Origin: Apostichopus japonicus
Taxonomy: Eukaryota > Echinodermata > Holothuroidea > Aspidochirotida > Stichopodidae
Assembly (NCBI RefSeq): GCF_037975245.1
Contig: NC_092572.1
Span: 22,186,489-22,250,488, forward strand
Length of the DNA stretch: 64,000 nucleotides
Direction of reading: 5' to 3'
Part shown: in pieces, positions 21,960 to 35,184 of the stretch
Layout of the letters: each line of letters begins with the position of its first letter
Numbering within the stretch: position 1 is the first letter of the stretch
The notes under the pieces: generated by a model
The model's input: the letters and a program-made list of their open reading frames with translations, nothing else
Database searches by the model: none
What the model was told of the DNA's origin: nothing
Program-made: the position numbers and the translations under genes

Positions 21960-24298
21960 TCTGCATTGCAGATGTTGAGAAAACACATAAAAGTAAATAT
22001 GAAACATATTTAGATACATTGGTTAATATCCGTGTTTCTTGCATGCAGCCTAGCTTGCATTCAAAGTAGAAATTCAGATAAGATTAATGTAGTTTGTAAC
22101 TGAAATTATACCTGGTACAGGCTTGTGATGTATAAATACTAAAACTATGAACTGTTGCATTAATGTTGTGTTGCATCAAATTAATAAAGCTCTGACCAAG
22201 AAATTCCTTAAATGCTAATTGTTTTTTGAGTTTATCCATATGATGACCTAGAAGTAATATAAGTGGCATAATTTGCTCAGTTTCTAGGCATGGAGTAATG
22301 TAGGTTGTTGATTATATCATTGGTAGGTTCAGAAGGGAGAGGACAGATCCTGGAGTTACCAGTTTCTGAGCTCGGGACTAGATTGGAGTACATATGTAAA
22401 TATATGTAAATACTAAAACCAGTAAAATGTTTGGATTTGTAATGAAAGATATCCAGATTAGGACACCTTCTAAAAATCTGGCAATCACAGGAAACATTTC
22501 CAAAAATGAATATCAAATCCCAGCAAAAGGTTCGCTCAGATGAAAGGTTTTCAAATCTTTATTTAAACAATTATCTTTGTGAATACTAAAAAAATGTTCA
22601 AAAGAGCAAGAATTTCCATTTGGTATGTACAAACCCCAGTGTAAACTTCATTTGTGTGGATGTGGAAATGAATTCTGTACATTGTCCAGAATAAAGCGAA
22701 AGTTTATACATCGGCCAGAATGAAGTGGAAATCTATAAACTGGCCAGAGTTGAAGTGGAATCTATAAATTGGCTAGAGTCAAAATACTTTAGGAAACCTT
22801 CTCTAGTTCTTAGTAAATCTTCGCAGTTCTCTTATCTCCAGTTTTGGTCTACTTTTCCTCATTGATATTCTCCTCTCAAAGGCTCTGTTATTGACCTTGC
22901 TCATCAAATCCAACAGCTCACCTGAGCACGATCATCACCGTATCAACCTTTCGTCAGGTGAGTTTTTAGGTCAGCGTTAATTTGACAGACAAACGAAACG
23001 AGAGCTTGACCGGGCTATCCGCGAAGGATTCGTATTTCATTTAAACTGTAAAAAAATGTGCCATCTGAAATTCGTTTTGGGATTTTGCTCAGAGGTGTTT
23101 TCTCGAACCTCCTTTCGGGAAATGCGTCTCTTATATTTTTTTTCCTGCCGCTTAATCAAGAGAGGAAGACGATTGCTTTACATCAGATGATTTCAGGTTT
23201 TTGCCAGTAGCTAAAGGATGATTCCATGGGTTGACTAGAAGATGGGAAATTTTAGCTGTTCAGGGAAATCTAGAAAACCTTTTTTGCTACGGTTAGATAT
23301 CTATGAAAATACATGTGGGCTGTGTACTGTGGTAAGATTTTGACATTTGATAATTTTATGTGTAACACCTTGGCAAACTGGTGGGTAGGTGGTGATAAGA
23401 TATAGGGCATTGGGTTATAAATGCCCGGTAGTCACTCTGATGTCACAAAAAGGTTCACTTTTTTTGTAAGTTTAAATTGAACAGAAGCTACCCAATTGTA
23501 TATGAAAGTGTCTGGCCTCCAACCTGAAGCCTTAAGTATTAATTGGGATAATTTAAAGCTGAAAGCAAAGCACTGCAATTAATAATTAATTTATTAATTA
23601 CTAATATGGGTCATGCTACTCATTACATACGTTTCCAAACGTATAATGTTCTCGTAGCATTTGGTGATCGCTTTGGAAAATATGTAATAATATTTGATCA
23701 CAAAGATCCCAAGATATGGAAAATTCATAAAAACTTGAGTAGTCTGTGTCTTCACATGAGGAAGAAATGTCAACATTCTTCAAATTTTTGATCTTTATTT
23801 TGCATCTTTATTTCTTAATTTTATTTCGATTTGTATATATGTAAGGTTTCATGTCCATCTTGGTTTTTGTGTATATTGTAATCAGTATAGTTAACATTTA
23901 TTTGACCAGTGTTAAATCTAGTTCTTAAATCAACCTATATCATGTTTCATAGCTAATAGCTCATATGAATACTTAGTTAAATTTGGTACTGTATATACAT
24001 GCAGAATGAAACTATGTTCAACTTGTGCTCTCTGCACTAGCTTGTGGAATATTTTTGTTCTCAAATTTTTTGGTTTGACTTTTGAAGTAAGTCAAATATA
24101 CATGTAAAACTAATTGTGGCCCATCTTCACCAACTAGATTCCTTTCTCCATGCCTTCCCTTCCTCTCCCAGTGACTTGCACTCCTAAAGATATAAGAAAC
24201 AACCTTCCTCTACCAAAGACACATACAGCCTGAGGATGCAGTCATGAGAAGAGATCATTAATTGTTACATATTTTGAAGCATCATAGTATGGTAGCCT
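21960..24298. other. Unique sequence; complex segment at 22860-23180
   Basis: No gene recognised. The segment 22860-23180 is less A+T-rich and of higher complexity than its neighbours (for example ccgggctatccgcgaaggat, cctcctttcgggaaatgcg) and has no open frame, the usual appearance of a conserved non-coding element. That is inference from composition only. A small direct repeat (aagtggaatctataaa-like, 22720-22790) is also present. Confidence 0.4.
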
Positions 24299-24518
24299 TT
24301 AAAGGCATTGAAGACTCGCCCCAAACCGCGTGCCGCGCTATCCAAAAGTTAACTTTCCGTTGCTTGCAAGTGAAGTTTTCTGCTTGTCGCTACAAAATGC
24401 AGACAGTAATGAAACGTGATACCTTGTTATCTTTAGCTGGACCTAAGATGTCCATCGCCGTATCGTTTTTACAGTGTATTGTAGGTATTGACCGCAGCTG
24501 TATGTACTGACTGTACAC
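24299..24518 (+). mobile_element. TTAA-ended MITE, copy 2, right part missing
   Basis: Starts ttaaaggcattgaagactcg and matches the family for about 220 bp through gcagctgtatgtactgactg + tacac, then stops abruptly. The right third with its inverted terminus is absent. Confidence 0.9.
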
Positions 24519-27001
24519 ATTCTCATGTTTAAAAGATGCCAGTCTAAAACGAAGCAAAGTGACATCAATTACCTCCATGCTACCTGCAAATCACATGTTT
24601 GAGTGAAGAGAAAAAAAATCCTTCAAAATAGTGTAACAAACTCCGGTGATGTAAAAGTTGACCAAGTTTCTTCAGTTTATTTTCACAGTTGAAACATATC
24701 TTGCTTACATAGCTATAGGTTTATGGTCTCAGAGAGTGAGTGGGACCTGGCTGGGAAAGTTTGCCCTATTCTCTCCTTTCGTCTCCCTTTCTCTCCTCCC
24801 CCTATTCATAGCCCCCCCCCCCGCTTTACACCTCTCCCTTCTGCATCTTGTCCTCATTAGGCTACTAAAAGTCAAACATTTCATTTGAGTAAATGTGTAC
24901 CAAAACTCATCATCATCTGTATAAACATCCCAAACTGGCCAAGTCAATCTACTCAATGCGTTGCCTGCTTTATTGCAAACGAAAGCAAAAAGGAGGATGC
25001 AAGATCAATGGAAATTAAGTTTAAAATTCAAATTTTTTTCTTCTTCTCACTGCTCAGGGACTTGTAAAGCAAAGTTTCTGTTTTTTTTAGAATCAAAGAA
25101 AAAAATAAAAGAAAATGTTACTGTCGGTATGTGCCAGAATGTTCCATTAGTTTTTTTGATTTGGTTAAAATGAAGAAAAACAGAGAACTTGAAGTTATTG
25201 CTAAGAGACCCCCTTTTGTGGCGATGAAAAGAGATCTCGAGCGTAGCGTAGATTTCGTTCGTCCTACCTGTCTTTCAATGTCTCTGAAATTACTCGCACT
25301 CGGTTTGGCAGCGGTGGTGTTAAAGAACCTCAGCAGCAGCAGCAGAGACGATGACAGCTTCCACAAATGAGTTGGGAATCCCAAGTTGGAAGCTAGCTTA
25401 AATATCATCTGGCGGGCACAATTGCCTATCCTTCTTTTACATTCTGTATTATAACACATGAAAAGACTAAAACTTTGATCTGGTATGATGATACGAACAG
25501 GGTGAGCGAGAAACCTCCCCCTCGATCACGACGACATTTAGATGCGGATTTCTTTTACTGCTTTGTCTTTTGGAAGTAATGACATGGATGGGGTTTGAGA
25601 AGAAGCCGCTACAGTGAGTAAATGAGAAATTCATGAGAGTTGGAAACGTAAGGAGATTCGAATCCCTTGGAAGATAAGTTGTGACAACTATGTGACATAT
25701 GCATTTAGTATGCTAATAGTATAACATAATGAGTATAGATGCAGACAGTCAGCCATTGGCTTCTACAGCAGCCATATAGTATGCAAAAATATAGGAGAAT
25801 TGATAAGCCTGGGAGAGCAACTGCAGCAAACAGACACTGCATGAACTATGTACTGCAAATAAAGTTGATACATTCATAGCTGTGAGTAGCAAATAAGAAT
25901 GGTATGTGTTCTTACTGGGACCAGTGTGACCCGGGGCCAAAAACCAAGTTGGGCCCAGGTCAGACATGTCAGCTGGCCTCCCTTGTTTAAGTTTTTATTT
26001 TCTTTATAGGTTTGTGAAGGTTCTCTATTGGAAAATGGTTTCATTGGTGTATTATGAATGATGACGATTAAATCTGAAAATGATCTTGAAGGGTAAAATG
26101 TAGGCAATCGCACCAAATTAGTGGTAGCATCTAAATAAATCATTTCAATATCATTAATCCATACATTATGACTTAAACTCGTTAAAGCTGCATATTCACT
26201 CAGATTATAGCAAAGCGTGTGATAATCAGATATAATTTAATACATACTCTCAATCAAACTAGGAGATCTGTGTTGTTACAAGCTTATTGCTAGTAGTCAT
26301 TGAATACAATAACGAAAATTAATGTCCACCATATTTAATGTCCAGCATATGTAATGTTATGTAGTATTGTTTATTTTCATTTATAAACCATGTGTAACTT
26401 CATTATTACTTCTGAGATTTTCAATGGACTATGAAAGTAACAGATGGTGATTGATCAAACTGTTGCAAAATTTCCTGCATTTTACATAGATGCTTGGTTT
26501 TCTACATACTTTTTATGATGGATAATTTCTTGCTGCAAATCTCACTTTTAAAGCAGTTCTATAAAAGTTTTGTAAATTTGTTTTTCTTTCTTTTTTTTCT
26601 AAACTTGACACACCAAAACAAATTGATATCCGATCTGTCTGTAATGATCGTTGTCCATACTTTTTTACTCTGGCAGTATAAGTTTCAGGGCTCCCCATAA
26701 TTGATGTGGAAGATATTGCTTTCCCACGTACCTTCCCTGTGGAGACTAATTTGTTTAACTGAAGTCTTATTCCCATAAGTCCTGACCCCTATCACAAGTT
26801 ACCAAACACAATTACATTACCAGGGCTACTTTACATGCTGTCAATCATCCAGTAGCAGTAGTAGTCTTTGGATATATCAAACACAGCTAGATACTAGCAA
26901 GAAATACACAGCTTTCATATAGTATCACAGGTCTTTAGGATATCAGCTGCAAGTTTATTATTTGTTGCTAGTCTAATACTACGATGAAGACTATCATAAA
27001 G
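24519..27001. other. Unique sequence, no gene recognised
   Basis: Overlapping frames exist on both strands at 25118-25459 (79 codons plus, 113 codons minus). The plus frame is Lys/Arg-rich and ends in a Ser run encoded by cagcagcagcagc. Neither shows a known domain or convincing splice sites. A C-run lies at 24813-24822. Confidence 0.45.
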
Positions 27002-27620
27002 AACATACTGTTGCTCCTTGCTATGAATAAGGTACTGTTGCTCCGTCAGAGGTGAATAAGATATTGCTGCTCCTTGAGGTGAATATTAAACATTCTGCTG
27101 CTCCTTGAGGTGAATATTAAACATTCTGCTGCTCCTTGAGGTGAATATTAAACATTCTGCTGCTCCTTGAGGTGAATATTAAACATTCTGCTGCTCCTTG
27201 AGGTGAATATTAAACATTCTGCTGCTCCTTGAGGTGAATATTAAACATTCTGCTGCTCCTTGAGGTGAATATTAAACATTCTGCTGCTCCTTGAGAGGAA
27301 TAACATACTGCTGCTCCTTGATATGAATAACATACTGCTGCTCCTTTAGAGGTGAATAACATATTGCTGCTCCTTCAGAGGTGAAAAGCATACTGCTGCT
27401 CCTTGATATGAATAACATACTGCTGCTCCTTCAGAGGTGAATAACATACTGCTGCTCCTTGATATGAATAACATACTTCTGCTCCTTTCAAGAGATGACT
27501 AACATGCTGCTGCTCCTTGCGATTAATAAGAGATGAAATGAATAAGATGCTGTTGCTCCTTGATATGAGTGAGATACTGCTGCTCCTTGCGATGAATGAG
27601 ATACTGCTGCTTCTTGAGAT
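27002..27620 (+). repeat. 31-bp minisatellite, about 20 units in two subtypes
   Basis: A homogeneous core at 27081-27295 has seven units of gaatattaaacattctgctg + ctccttgaggt, period 31 bp. On both sides are diverged units gaataacatactgctgctcc + ttgatat or ttcagaggt. The constant word is ctgctgctccttgag; the spacer differs. Recent amplification of one subtype inside an older array is the simplest reading. Confidence 0.95.
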
Positions 27621-27974
27621 GAATACTTGAGGTGAAAATTTCCACTGTGCATTTTGTTTGGGCTTAATTATGAAATGAGTAAAGAGACTTGGTGTCATAA
27701 TTCATTAATGACTTCCAAGTTCCATTAACACCTGTGGAAAAGCTCTATGCATGTGACTTACTTTGATTTCCAAAGTTATTTTGACTTGAGCACTGTAGAT
27801 TTTTTTTTTTTTTTTGACAGAGCACCAGAAGCTGCTAAAAGTTGTTTGTATTGCATACCTCCTAATCGGATAGAAAATCAAAAATAATATTGTGTGACTC
27901 CCATTGGTCGATCTGCTAAATGACCTCCGTGTCAGTAACTTGTCAGACTGACCCTCTCAGTGTCAGTCATCTGT
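27621..27974. other. Unique sequence between two arrays
   Basis: A T-run at 27801-27815 is the only notable item. Confidence 0.55.
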
Positions 27975-28432
27975 CTGAGTACATTAATAGGTTCTGATAT
28001 ATGTCTGAGTATTCCTGTATGACTATATTATCTGTAAGAGTATTCCTGTGTGACTATATTAATAGGTTCTGATATCTGTCTAAGTATTCCTGTATGACTA
28101 TATTAATAGGTTCTGATATCTGTCTGAGTATTCCTGTATGACTATATTAATAGGTTCTGATATCTGTCTGAGTATTCCTGTATGACTATATTAATAGGTT
28201 TGTGATATCTGTAAGAGTATTCCTGTAAGACTATATTAATAGGATATCTGTCTGAGTATTCCTGTATGACTATATTAATAGGTTCTGATATCTGTCTGAG
28301 TATTCCTGTATGACTATATTAATAGGTTCTGATATCTGTCTGAGTATTCCTGTAAGACTATATTCATAGGTTCTGATATCTGTCTGAGTATTCCTGTATG
28401 ACTATATCAATAGGTTCTGATATCCTAGCCAG
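27975..28432 (+). repeat. 44-bp minisatellite, about 10 units
   Basis: Units of aataggttctgatatctgtc + tgagtattcctgtatgactatatt, period 44 bp, with a few shortened copies near 28020-28040 and 28230. The last unit is broken at 28425. Confidence 0.95.
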
Positions 28433-29492
28433 AATGGATCTCCTTCTATTTGTCCTGCGGGTGAAACTAGTAAGACTGAATTACACAACCTCACTTTCAT
28501 TTAGTCTCAAAAGTTGCATGTATACTACCACTACTATAGCCATCTATTTAAGATATTAACCAATTAGTCCCGCTCTCCCTCCAATTCTTCATTTCTGTTT
28601 CATTATTTCACTCATGGCTGTATTCATCACCTTCCTTTCATCGAGTGAATAAACTTGACTAACTTTGAGAAATTAATCACCTACAGGTGCAATATATTCT
28701 GGCATTTGTATCATCATGTATGTCTACTATATAGTTCTATATCTAACCGTTCGCTTTCATCCTGAAATCTAGTGCAAGTTCGTTGTTTCTACCCCGCAGA
28801 TCAAAACATCGAACTGTCATGCCGAGATTGATGTTCAATCTGTCCGTCCACTGGTCTATCCCCTTTTTGTCTCGATGTATCCAAACTGTCAAATGTTTGA
28901 TTACTTAATCATACATAGTCCGTAAGGTGTTCTAAGTACCAGCCTTTCAATATACCCATTGACGGTGGCGGTTCTGTTGGTTCGTCACCCAGCGACCGCT
29001 AAGCTAATTTTACTGTTTGTCTTGCCAGCCCCTCAGGGAACGTAAGCACAGATTACTGGGGATGACTAAGACATCACTACCAGCTTCTCTTGTTTTCTTC
29101 AATTTTTTTGGCACGATGATGGAAATTAAGAGGAACAGAAATGTCTTTGGATAACAAGAAGCAACATTTGTAAAGCTCAGCATTTTCATTTCGAGGATGT
29201 TTTCATAGCGGTGAACTTGTAATACCTAAGGGATTCGGTATTGTGTGCCATCCATATGACAATTCTCAGGAAACTGAGTGGCCATGCAGTTGGTTAATTT
29301 TACTCATAATTGCCACATGAGAGAACAATCGTACCGGCAAAGTAAAATTCAGCTATCCGCACTGTAAAGATGGAATTTAGTCGGCCTTGCCATCTTTGTA
29401 GATTTTGTTCCAGAAAGGAATCTGCTATTGTCCAGATAATGCTTTTTGAAATGCCACAAAAATATTTACAAGGCAAAAAAAAAAACTATTAA
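28433..29492. other. Unique sequence, no gene seen
   Basis: Higher-complexity sequence around 28740-29070 without an open frame. No repeats with copies elsewhere. Confidence 0.5.
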
Positions 29493-29592
29493 TATGTATG
29501 TATGTATGTATGTATTTTAGATCCTCCTGCAAGCAGGAACTCGCGAAGAAGCCTCATTGGCTTATCAAAGCCGCAAGCTGACCGAAGTCAGT
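29493..29592 (-). mobile_element. SINE/LINE 3' tail fragment
   Basis: On the minus strand: actgacttcggtcagcttgc, ggctttgataagccaatgag, then cgcgagttcctgcttgcagg, ending in aaaatacatacatacata. Only the 3' domain is present; the tRNA head and middle are absent. The break falls at nearly the same point as in 41295-41391. Confidence 0.92.
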
Positions 29593-31491
29593 AATAAACT
29601 TGTTCAAGATGCTCTGGTGATCGAGTACATAAAGAAATGTCCAATGTTAAGCTAGAAATGTTAAGATAGAAATTTTAAAAGGTCAGAATGTTGATTTTAA
29701 GTTAAACTTTCAAGAAAATAAACAGCACAAGTGGTATGCCTTGTAAAACAATACCATCAATAATTAACACTAATTGTGCCCTCTAACTAAAACTGTGACC
29801 TGCACTTTACTCTCACCCTCACCCTCCCCCTCCCCCAAGTGTAATGATTGTGAGTAACACATGATAAATCTACGGACTCTATGAGAACAACATAACAGTT
29901 ACTAAAGCAGAACAAAGCGTACTGTAGTTACCTTTACTTTAGCTTTTAGGATTCAACTCACTCCATGGAAACAAGATGAAGCATTGACTGTCATATTTAT
30001 CACATTTGACTTTTCTTGTTATTTCATAATTGGTCTGAACTCATGGGTGTCAAAGTTCAAGGAGAACTCTTTCTTTACTTCATATATGATTATAGAAACT
30101 AACTTTGACAGTTTCAAAATTGGTCCATAACCCTGACGTTATCTTGAATTTAACTGAAAGGTCATCACAATCAAGAACATTAAGCCCTTCGAAGTTAATG
30201 AATAGGGGGATGACATCACAAGAGATGAAAACAATCGCGACAATGCTAACAAGAAATGAAACTCCAACTAATTTCTATCCAAACAATTTCAGTTTTGACA
30301 GAAAACTGTCTTTTTTCAGAGATGATTGAAATTTTTTACAGAGAGAAAAACCTGTTAGTAAACCAGCTTGTGTACTGCAGAAGGCCTATGTAGGTAAATA
30401 TATATAAAAAGGGGGCCTGCTGTATCGATTATAGTAGGCTCTTCTTCGACGGCCCTCTAACTTTTATGAAGTTTTACGTCAGATCACGTAGGGATCAAGG
30501 GTATGTTCTGTGCTTATGTTACAATTCGACAGAGGATAAAAAAACTGAACCGACAATAATCAAAAAACATAAACTACGTGATTAAAAGAAGAATTTGAGG
30601 GTGAATGCTCGGTGGAGTTTTACTATTGTAACCAAACAGATGTATTGATTATTACTCTTAACTTAGTGTATTGCTGTTTCACCTGAACTAACGTTGTGTC
30701 ACCCTTCCTAGCCCCACCCCTGGGGCAAGCATTGATACCTGGTGCCATATCTAATGAAGCGCCATATGTCCCAGATAGCCAGTCAGATTGGCTATATCTC
30801 TCAGTGGGTTTTAAAATCTGGTAGAAAATGGAGCCCCTCTGATGGTATTATAAGGAGGATAGTACTCAATATCTTGGAGAACATATATAGCCTAGAGCTG
30901 GTTAGAGTTATGACTAAGACATAACAGCACATCAATATAAAGACGCTCAAGAGAGGTTGAGAACATCAATGAATCTACAAGCATCGAAGGAGAGGAGGAG
31001 GATGGGAGAGACAGACGAACAAACGCTAGAGGTATCGCAGTACTGGTCTAACTTCATTAACGCAGATGAGATGGATTTCAAGTAGAGTTGAGAGGGATTT
31101 CTGCAGTTACTTGATATCTTAAAGGAGTATGTATTAAACCCACATGGATGTAATTTCAACTTCAAAAAGTGCTTGTGCAAATTTTTATATTTTTTATTTT
31201 TTATTCTCCTTTTTCTTGTGTATCTTTAATATAATGTCAGTGAAGAGAAAAAAAATTTAAATTTTGTGACTGTCATATCTTGTGAACATAAGAAGAGGAA
31301 TTTCAACCACAGGAAGAATGTATTATTGTCAAGGTCACTTTCATCCTGTGGTTTTAATGCAATATGGGAGGCTGTTGTTACTTTATCCATGGAGGTAAAA
31401 TCTGTTTTACCTCCATGCTTTATCACAGACCGTATCTGAGTTTTGGTCACAAAAGTTGTTTAGCAAGTTGTTTAGCTGCACTCTATACAAG
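29593..31491. other. Unique sequence with one strong short hairpin
   Basis: No gene recognised. At 31388-31417 catggaggtaaaa and ttttacctccatg form a perfect 13-bp stem with a 4-base loop. Confidence 0.5.
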
Positions 31492-31817
31492 CAGTGGTGG
31501 AGCTAGGGGTATTGGTCAGGAGGGGCGAGAATGGTCTGTAGGGGCGCTTTTTGAGTCAAGATACTCCCTAGATCGCCAGAAATGACCCTTTCCTGGCCTG
31601 GCTAATTTGCAGATAAACGAAGAATAAATAGGTGTCATCGCCAAATTACACCAAAAAACTGTGACAAATGTCAATAGATAGATGAGAGCGCAATACAAAA
31701 GTCAATAATCGCAAATAAATAAATAGTGGTAAAGAGCTGAAAAGGGCGCCAGCAGTCCACTTGAGTCCGTCAGGGGGGCATCCGCCACCCCCTGACTCTA
31801 TGGACGCTCCGCCACTG
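31492..31817. mobile_element. hAT-type MITE with perfect 8-bp target duplication
   Basis: The left end is cagtggtggagctagggg and the right end, read inward, is cagtggcggagcgtcc. Directly outside lie identical 8-bp copies tatacaag (31484-31491 and 31818-31825). CAGTGGCGGA-type termini plus 8-bp duplications are diagnostic of hAT-superfamily non-autonomous elements. Length is 326 bp with no transposase. A stem of ccgccaccccctgact type sits inside the right end. Confidence 0.93.
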
Positions 31818-31825
31818 TATACAAG

Positions 31826-34219
31826 TATACTTGTTTGCACCATGCATGACACAAACTAATCTTACATCGGTAACATTGATTGTATATATGCTTCGTATTT
31901 AATAATTAGGTGAAACATTTACAATGTTAACGATGCAACGGTGCATTTACAATGTTAGTACCATGATACAGGAGTAGACTGGGGCCATACTACCCACGGT
32001 GTGTTTATAATGTTACCATGATACATGAGTAGAGCCCATGATACATGGTACCAACCCATGCTGCATTTAACACCTTTGTAACCAAGATGAAATTGGCACC
32101 TCAAACTGGTTGTGTCTTCAGTGCCTTGAGCCATGCTGTGGATCGGTTCCTGTGTGTAATTAGGCCAATCCACCACTGCCCTAATGTAAACCCACACCCC
32201 CCTCCCCCCTTTCTACCTCCCCTTAGCAAGGATCAAATATTACATGGGACCTACCTACCTGTTAACAGGTAGTCTTGGTAAAAGTGTTGGTAAGGCTCTT
32301 TTTCTCGCGTGCAACTGTACATGCCTCAGAGTCTGTTTCTGCCTACCACGAATGTGCTTGCCCACTGTATTTTACTTATTTATGTAAACCACAAATCTTT
32401 ATTCATATTATTATTACAAACTTGCATGTCATGTGAGATCATGTTTCTTCCACAGCAATTAGCGACCGTCTCGCAGTGTACAAACCAATCTAAGGCCAAG
32501 TGATTGTTCACTTTACAAACATCAATTGCAATGGTACTTGAGAAGTTTCATTTCCTTGGCATTTATTTGTAATGTAAGAAAAGTTTTCAACAATTTTTCA
32601 GAGTGTTTATTATGCAGATCAGTTGAATCTTCGATCACATCTGCTGACAAAATGTTTTTACTTTCAGAGAACAGTAAAATGTCTTCCGCAAATAATTGTC
32701 AGTGTTATTGTGTGTGTAGCAGCCATGGAATATTAACTCACTACGCTGTTTGTATATGAAGTTAATGTGACAATAAAGTTCTGGTGATTAAAGCTTGAGC
32801 AAGAGTAAGATGTTGACTGCTACAGATCTACAAAGTTGATAATATCTCCGAATGGAGTTTGATAACATTGCAAGCATTGCATAGTTTAGTTTACCATGTC
32901 AGATGTTACCATGTGATAGTAACACATTAATAGTGAACATGCAATGTGTTGTAGTGGAACAAAAAACTTTTTCTCTTTACACGTTAGTGTAAAAGACCCG
33001 GGTAAAAGGTTTTTATTTACTGTTTCCCCCTTTAACAATACATTTTGTGTCACATTAGGCATTTTAGGTTTCCAACATGAAATAGACAGACAAGATAGAT
33101 CTAGTTACGAGAATGTTTTTCCATTTTCTATTTAATTTGGGAATGGACAGTTTGTGGCATGCACACATATGCAAGACTGGAATTGCTTTCAATTTACACT
33201 TGATGGATATTTCTTATTTCCCAAATTGATATCTGAAAATAAAAAATAGACATTTTCTTTTTGTAATGAAAAATCCTAATAATGGTATTCTTGCAATTTA
33301 CGATCAACCTTAAGGCATGGTCTTGCAGCTCTAATAAATTCTTCCATTTCAGTAGTCAAGGATCTCTTGTTTAACAAGAAATTTCTGCAATAATTTACAA
33401 AAATATAAAGTAGTAGAAAAGACTTCCTAGTAAGGAAGAAGAACTTTTCTGATCTAAAACAGACAAATTTTTGTTTCTACTTCATTTGCTCCAAAGTTAG
33501 CTGGAAGGGATCTTTACTCTGAGTCACCCGATGAAATTTGTGTTTTCGGCCAGAAATGAAGAATCTATTTGCAAAGACAGAAATTTTCCCCTCGAATGAA
33601 GTCATTGTACATGATTCATCCGCCACCCTTAATGGTATTTTGGGAATGAGCAATCATTAAACACATATTTTGCCGACAACTTTGCGATTGAAAAAGGGCT
33701 TGATCGAACATCACAGTTGAGTAATCCCCGTTCTCTTTCGTTTACTTCCGAGTAGCGGTAACATGTCCACTATCATCGAGTGAAGCATTCACACGTAATG
33801 TTTACTTTGAGCGATCAAGACTCGTGCTGAAGACACTCAATTGTCTCGGTATGAAAGGTCTTCGTAGTAGTAAAAAGAGCAACACGTATATATACAGAGA
33901 GTGCAAATTATTTAAAAGCTTTTTGAGTTCATAGGATCATCACTAAGACCGATATGAAATGCGTGATATTGAATGTCAAATATTCCAATAATTAATAGTA
34001 ATTTATAATTTATAAAATAAGATTCTTTTTAAAAAAAAGTGAAAGCTGGTTGTGTGCCGACACAAATAGTCAAGATTGAAACTAGAATAGGACATCTATC
34101 GCAAATATGTCAAATAGACCAATGAAATGTATAGTACAATCTAATCCACACTGGCAGAATTGGAGCACTTTATAAAATATCGATGCAGGATGCACATATC
34201 AGGTAAAAGTTATCACAAA
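31826..34219. other. Unique sequence, no gene recognised
   Basis: A 77-codon plus frame at 32526-32759 is followed 13 bases after its stop by aataaag, which could be a polyadenylation signal, but the peptide has no recognised domain. The 33520-33860 segment is more complex and less A+T-rich without an open frame. Confidence 0.45.
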
Positions 34220-34325
34220 GTAAAGTCTAGATATGAAAAGGCACACATGGAGCCAAATACATGTTAAACAATGTAAAGCCTAGATATGAAAAGGCACACA
34301 TGGAGCCAAATACATGTTAAACAAT
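34220..34325 (+). repeat. 53-bp tandem duplication
   Basis: Two almost identical units, taaagtctagatatgaaaag then gcacacatggagccaaatac then atgttaaacaat. They differ at one base, so the duplication is recent. Confidence 0.95.
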
Positions 34326-34402
34326 GTTAAGCATAAAACACACAAACAAGTCAATAAATAAATAACTAATAGAATCCTTATTATAAAAACAGAAAGTCAC
34401 AC

Positions 34403-34731
34403 TTAAAGGGTGTGAAGACTGGCGCATAAAGAAACGTCTAATGCCGGTAATCTGACCTAGTTTCGAATGAGGTGTAACAGAAGTGTTAGACACCACCATC
34501 GATCCCAGAAAATACATACACAGCTTGCTACCATCGGTAATTAGACACTAGTGTACAGTCAGTACATACAGCTGCGGTCAATACCCACAGCACAGTGTAC
34601 AAACGATATAGCGATGGACATCTCAGGTCCAGCTAAAGAAAACAAGGTATCACGTTTCATTACTGTCTGCATTTTGTAGCGACACGAACAAAACATCACT
34701 TGCGGTTTGGGGCGAATCTTCAATGCCTTTC
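34403..34731 (-). mobile_element. TTAA-ended MITE, copy 3, internally deleted
   Basis: Inverse orientation: ttaaagggtgtgaagactgg on the left and cgaatcttcaatgccttt on the right. It lacks about 35-40 bases, including the gttaactttccgttgcttgc segment present in the other three copies. The end at the right reads cctttctag, so that TTAA has mutated. Confidence 0.9.
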
Positions 34732-35184
34732 TAGCAACTGAATGAGCATACACCACACAGCGATAACGATCATATTTAACTATTAACCTATTCTGGTAGA
34801 GTTCCGTGTAAACATGCAGCTCCATTTTACCAGTGTATTATCCATCAGAAAAAGTCATCATCTAATATATCAACCAATCAGGTTAGTGTATCCCAATTGA
34901 CAGTAGTTTCTATTTCTCCTTGAACAATTCTCTTCATAACAGTTCAATCGAGTCCAGAGGAAAATCAGGATTCACAAAAGAGATTTTTGAAGGACTTTCA
35001 GCAGCTTTGTAATTCTACTTAATACATGTACGGGTTTCTCCGTCATATTGATTTGCGATACATTATAGCCTATCTCTTTAAAATAATCCAGGAAGATATG
35101 GTTTAACAATAATTTGTGGAGAGACATAATAAGAAATGTTATATCAGTTTTATGCAAGTTAAATCGGAGTTGTGATTATTGCTG

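Noticed and set aside
21534-22069. Overlapping Ile/Tyr-rich frames on both strands
   Set aside because: They run through (AT)n microsatellites and the inverted-repeat cluster.
25118-25459. 79- and 113-codon opposed frames as exons
   Set aside because: Neither has a recognised motif or good splice boundaries; opposed open frames suggest composition. A conserved non-coding element is possible but unproven.
32526-32780. Terminal exon with AATAAA
   Set aside because: The AATAAA word is common in A+T-rich DNA, and the 77-codon frame has no domain or acceptor support.
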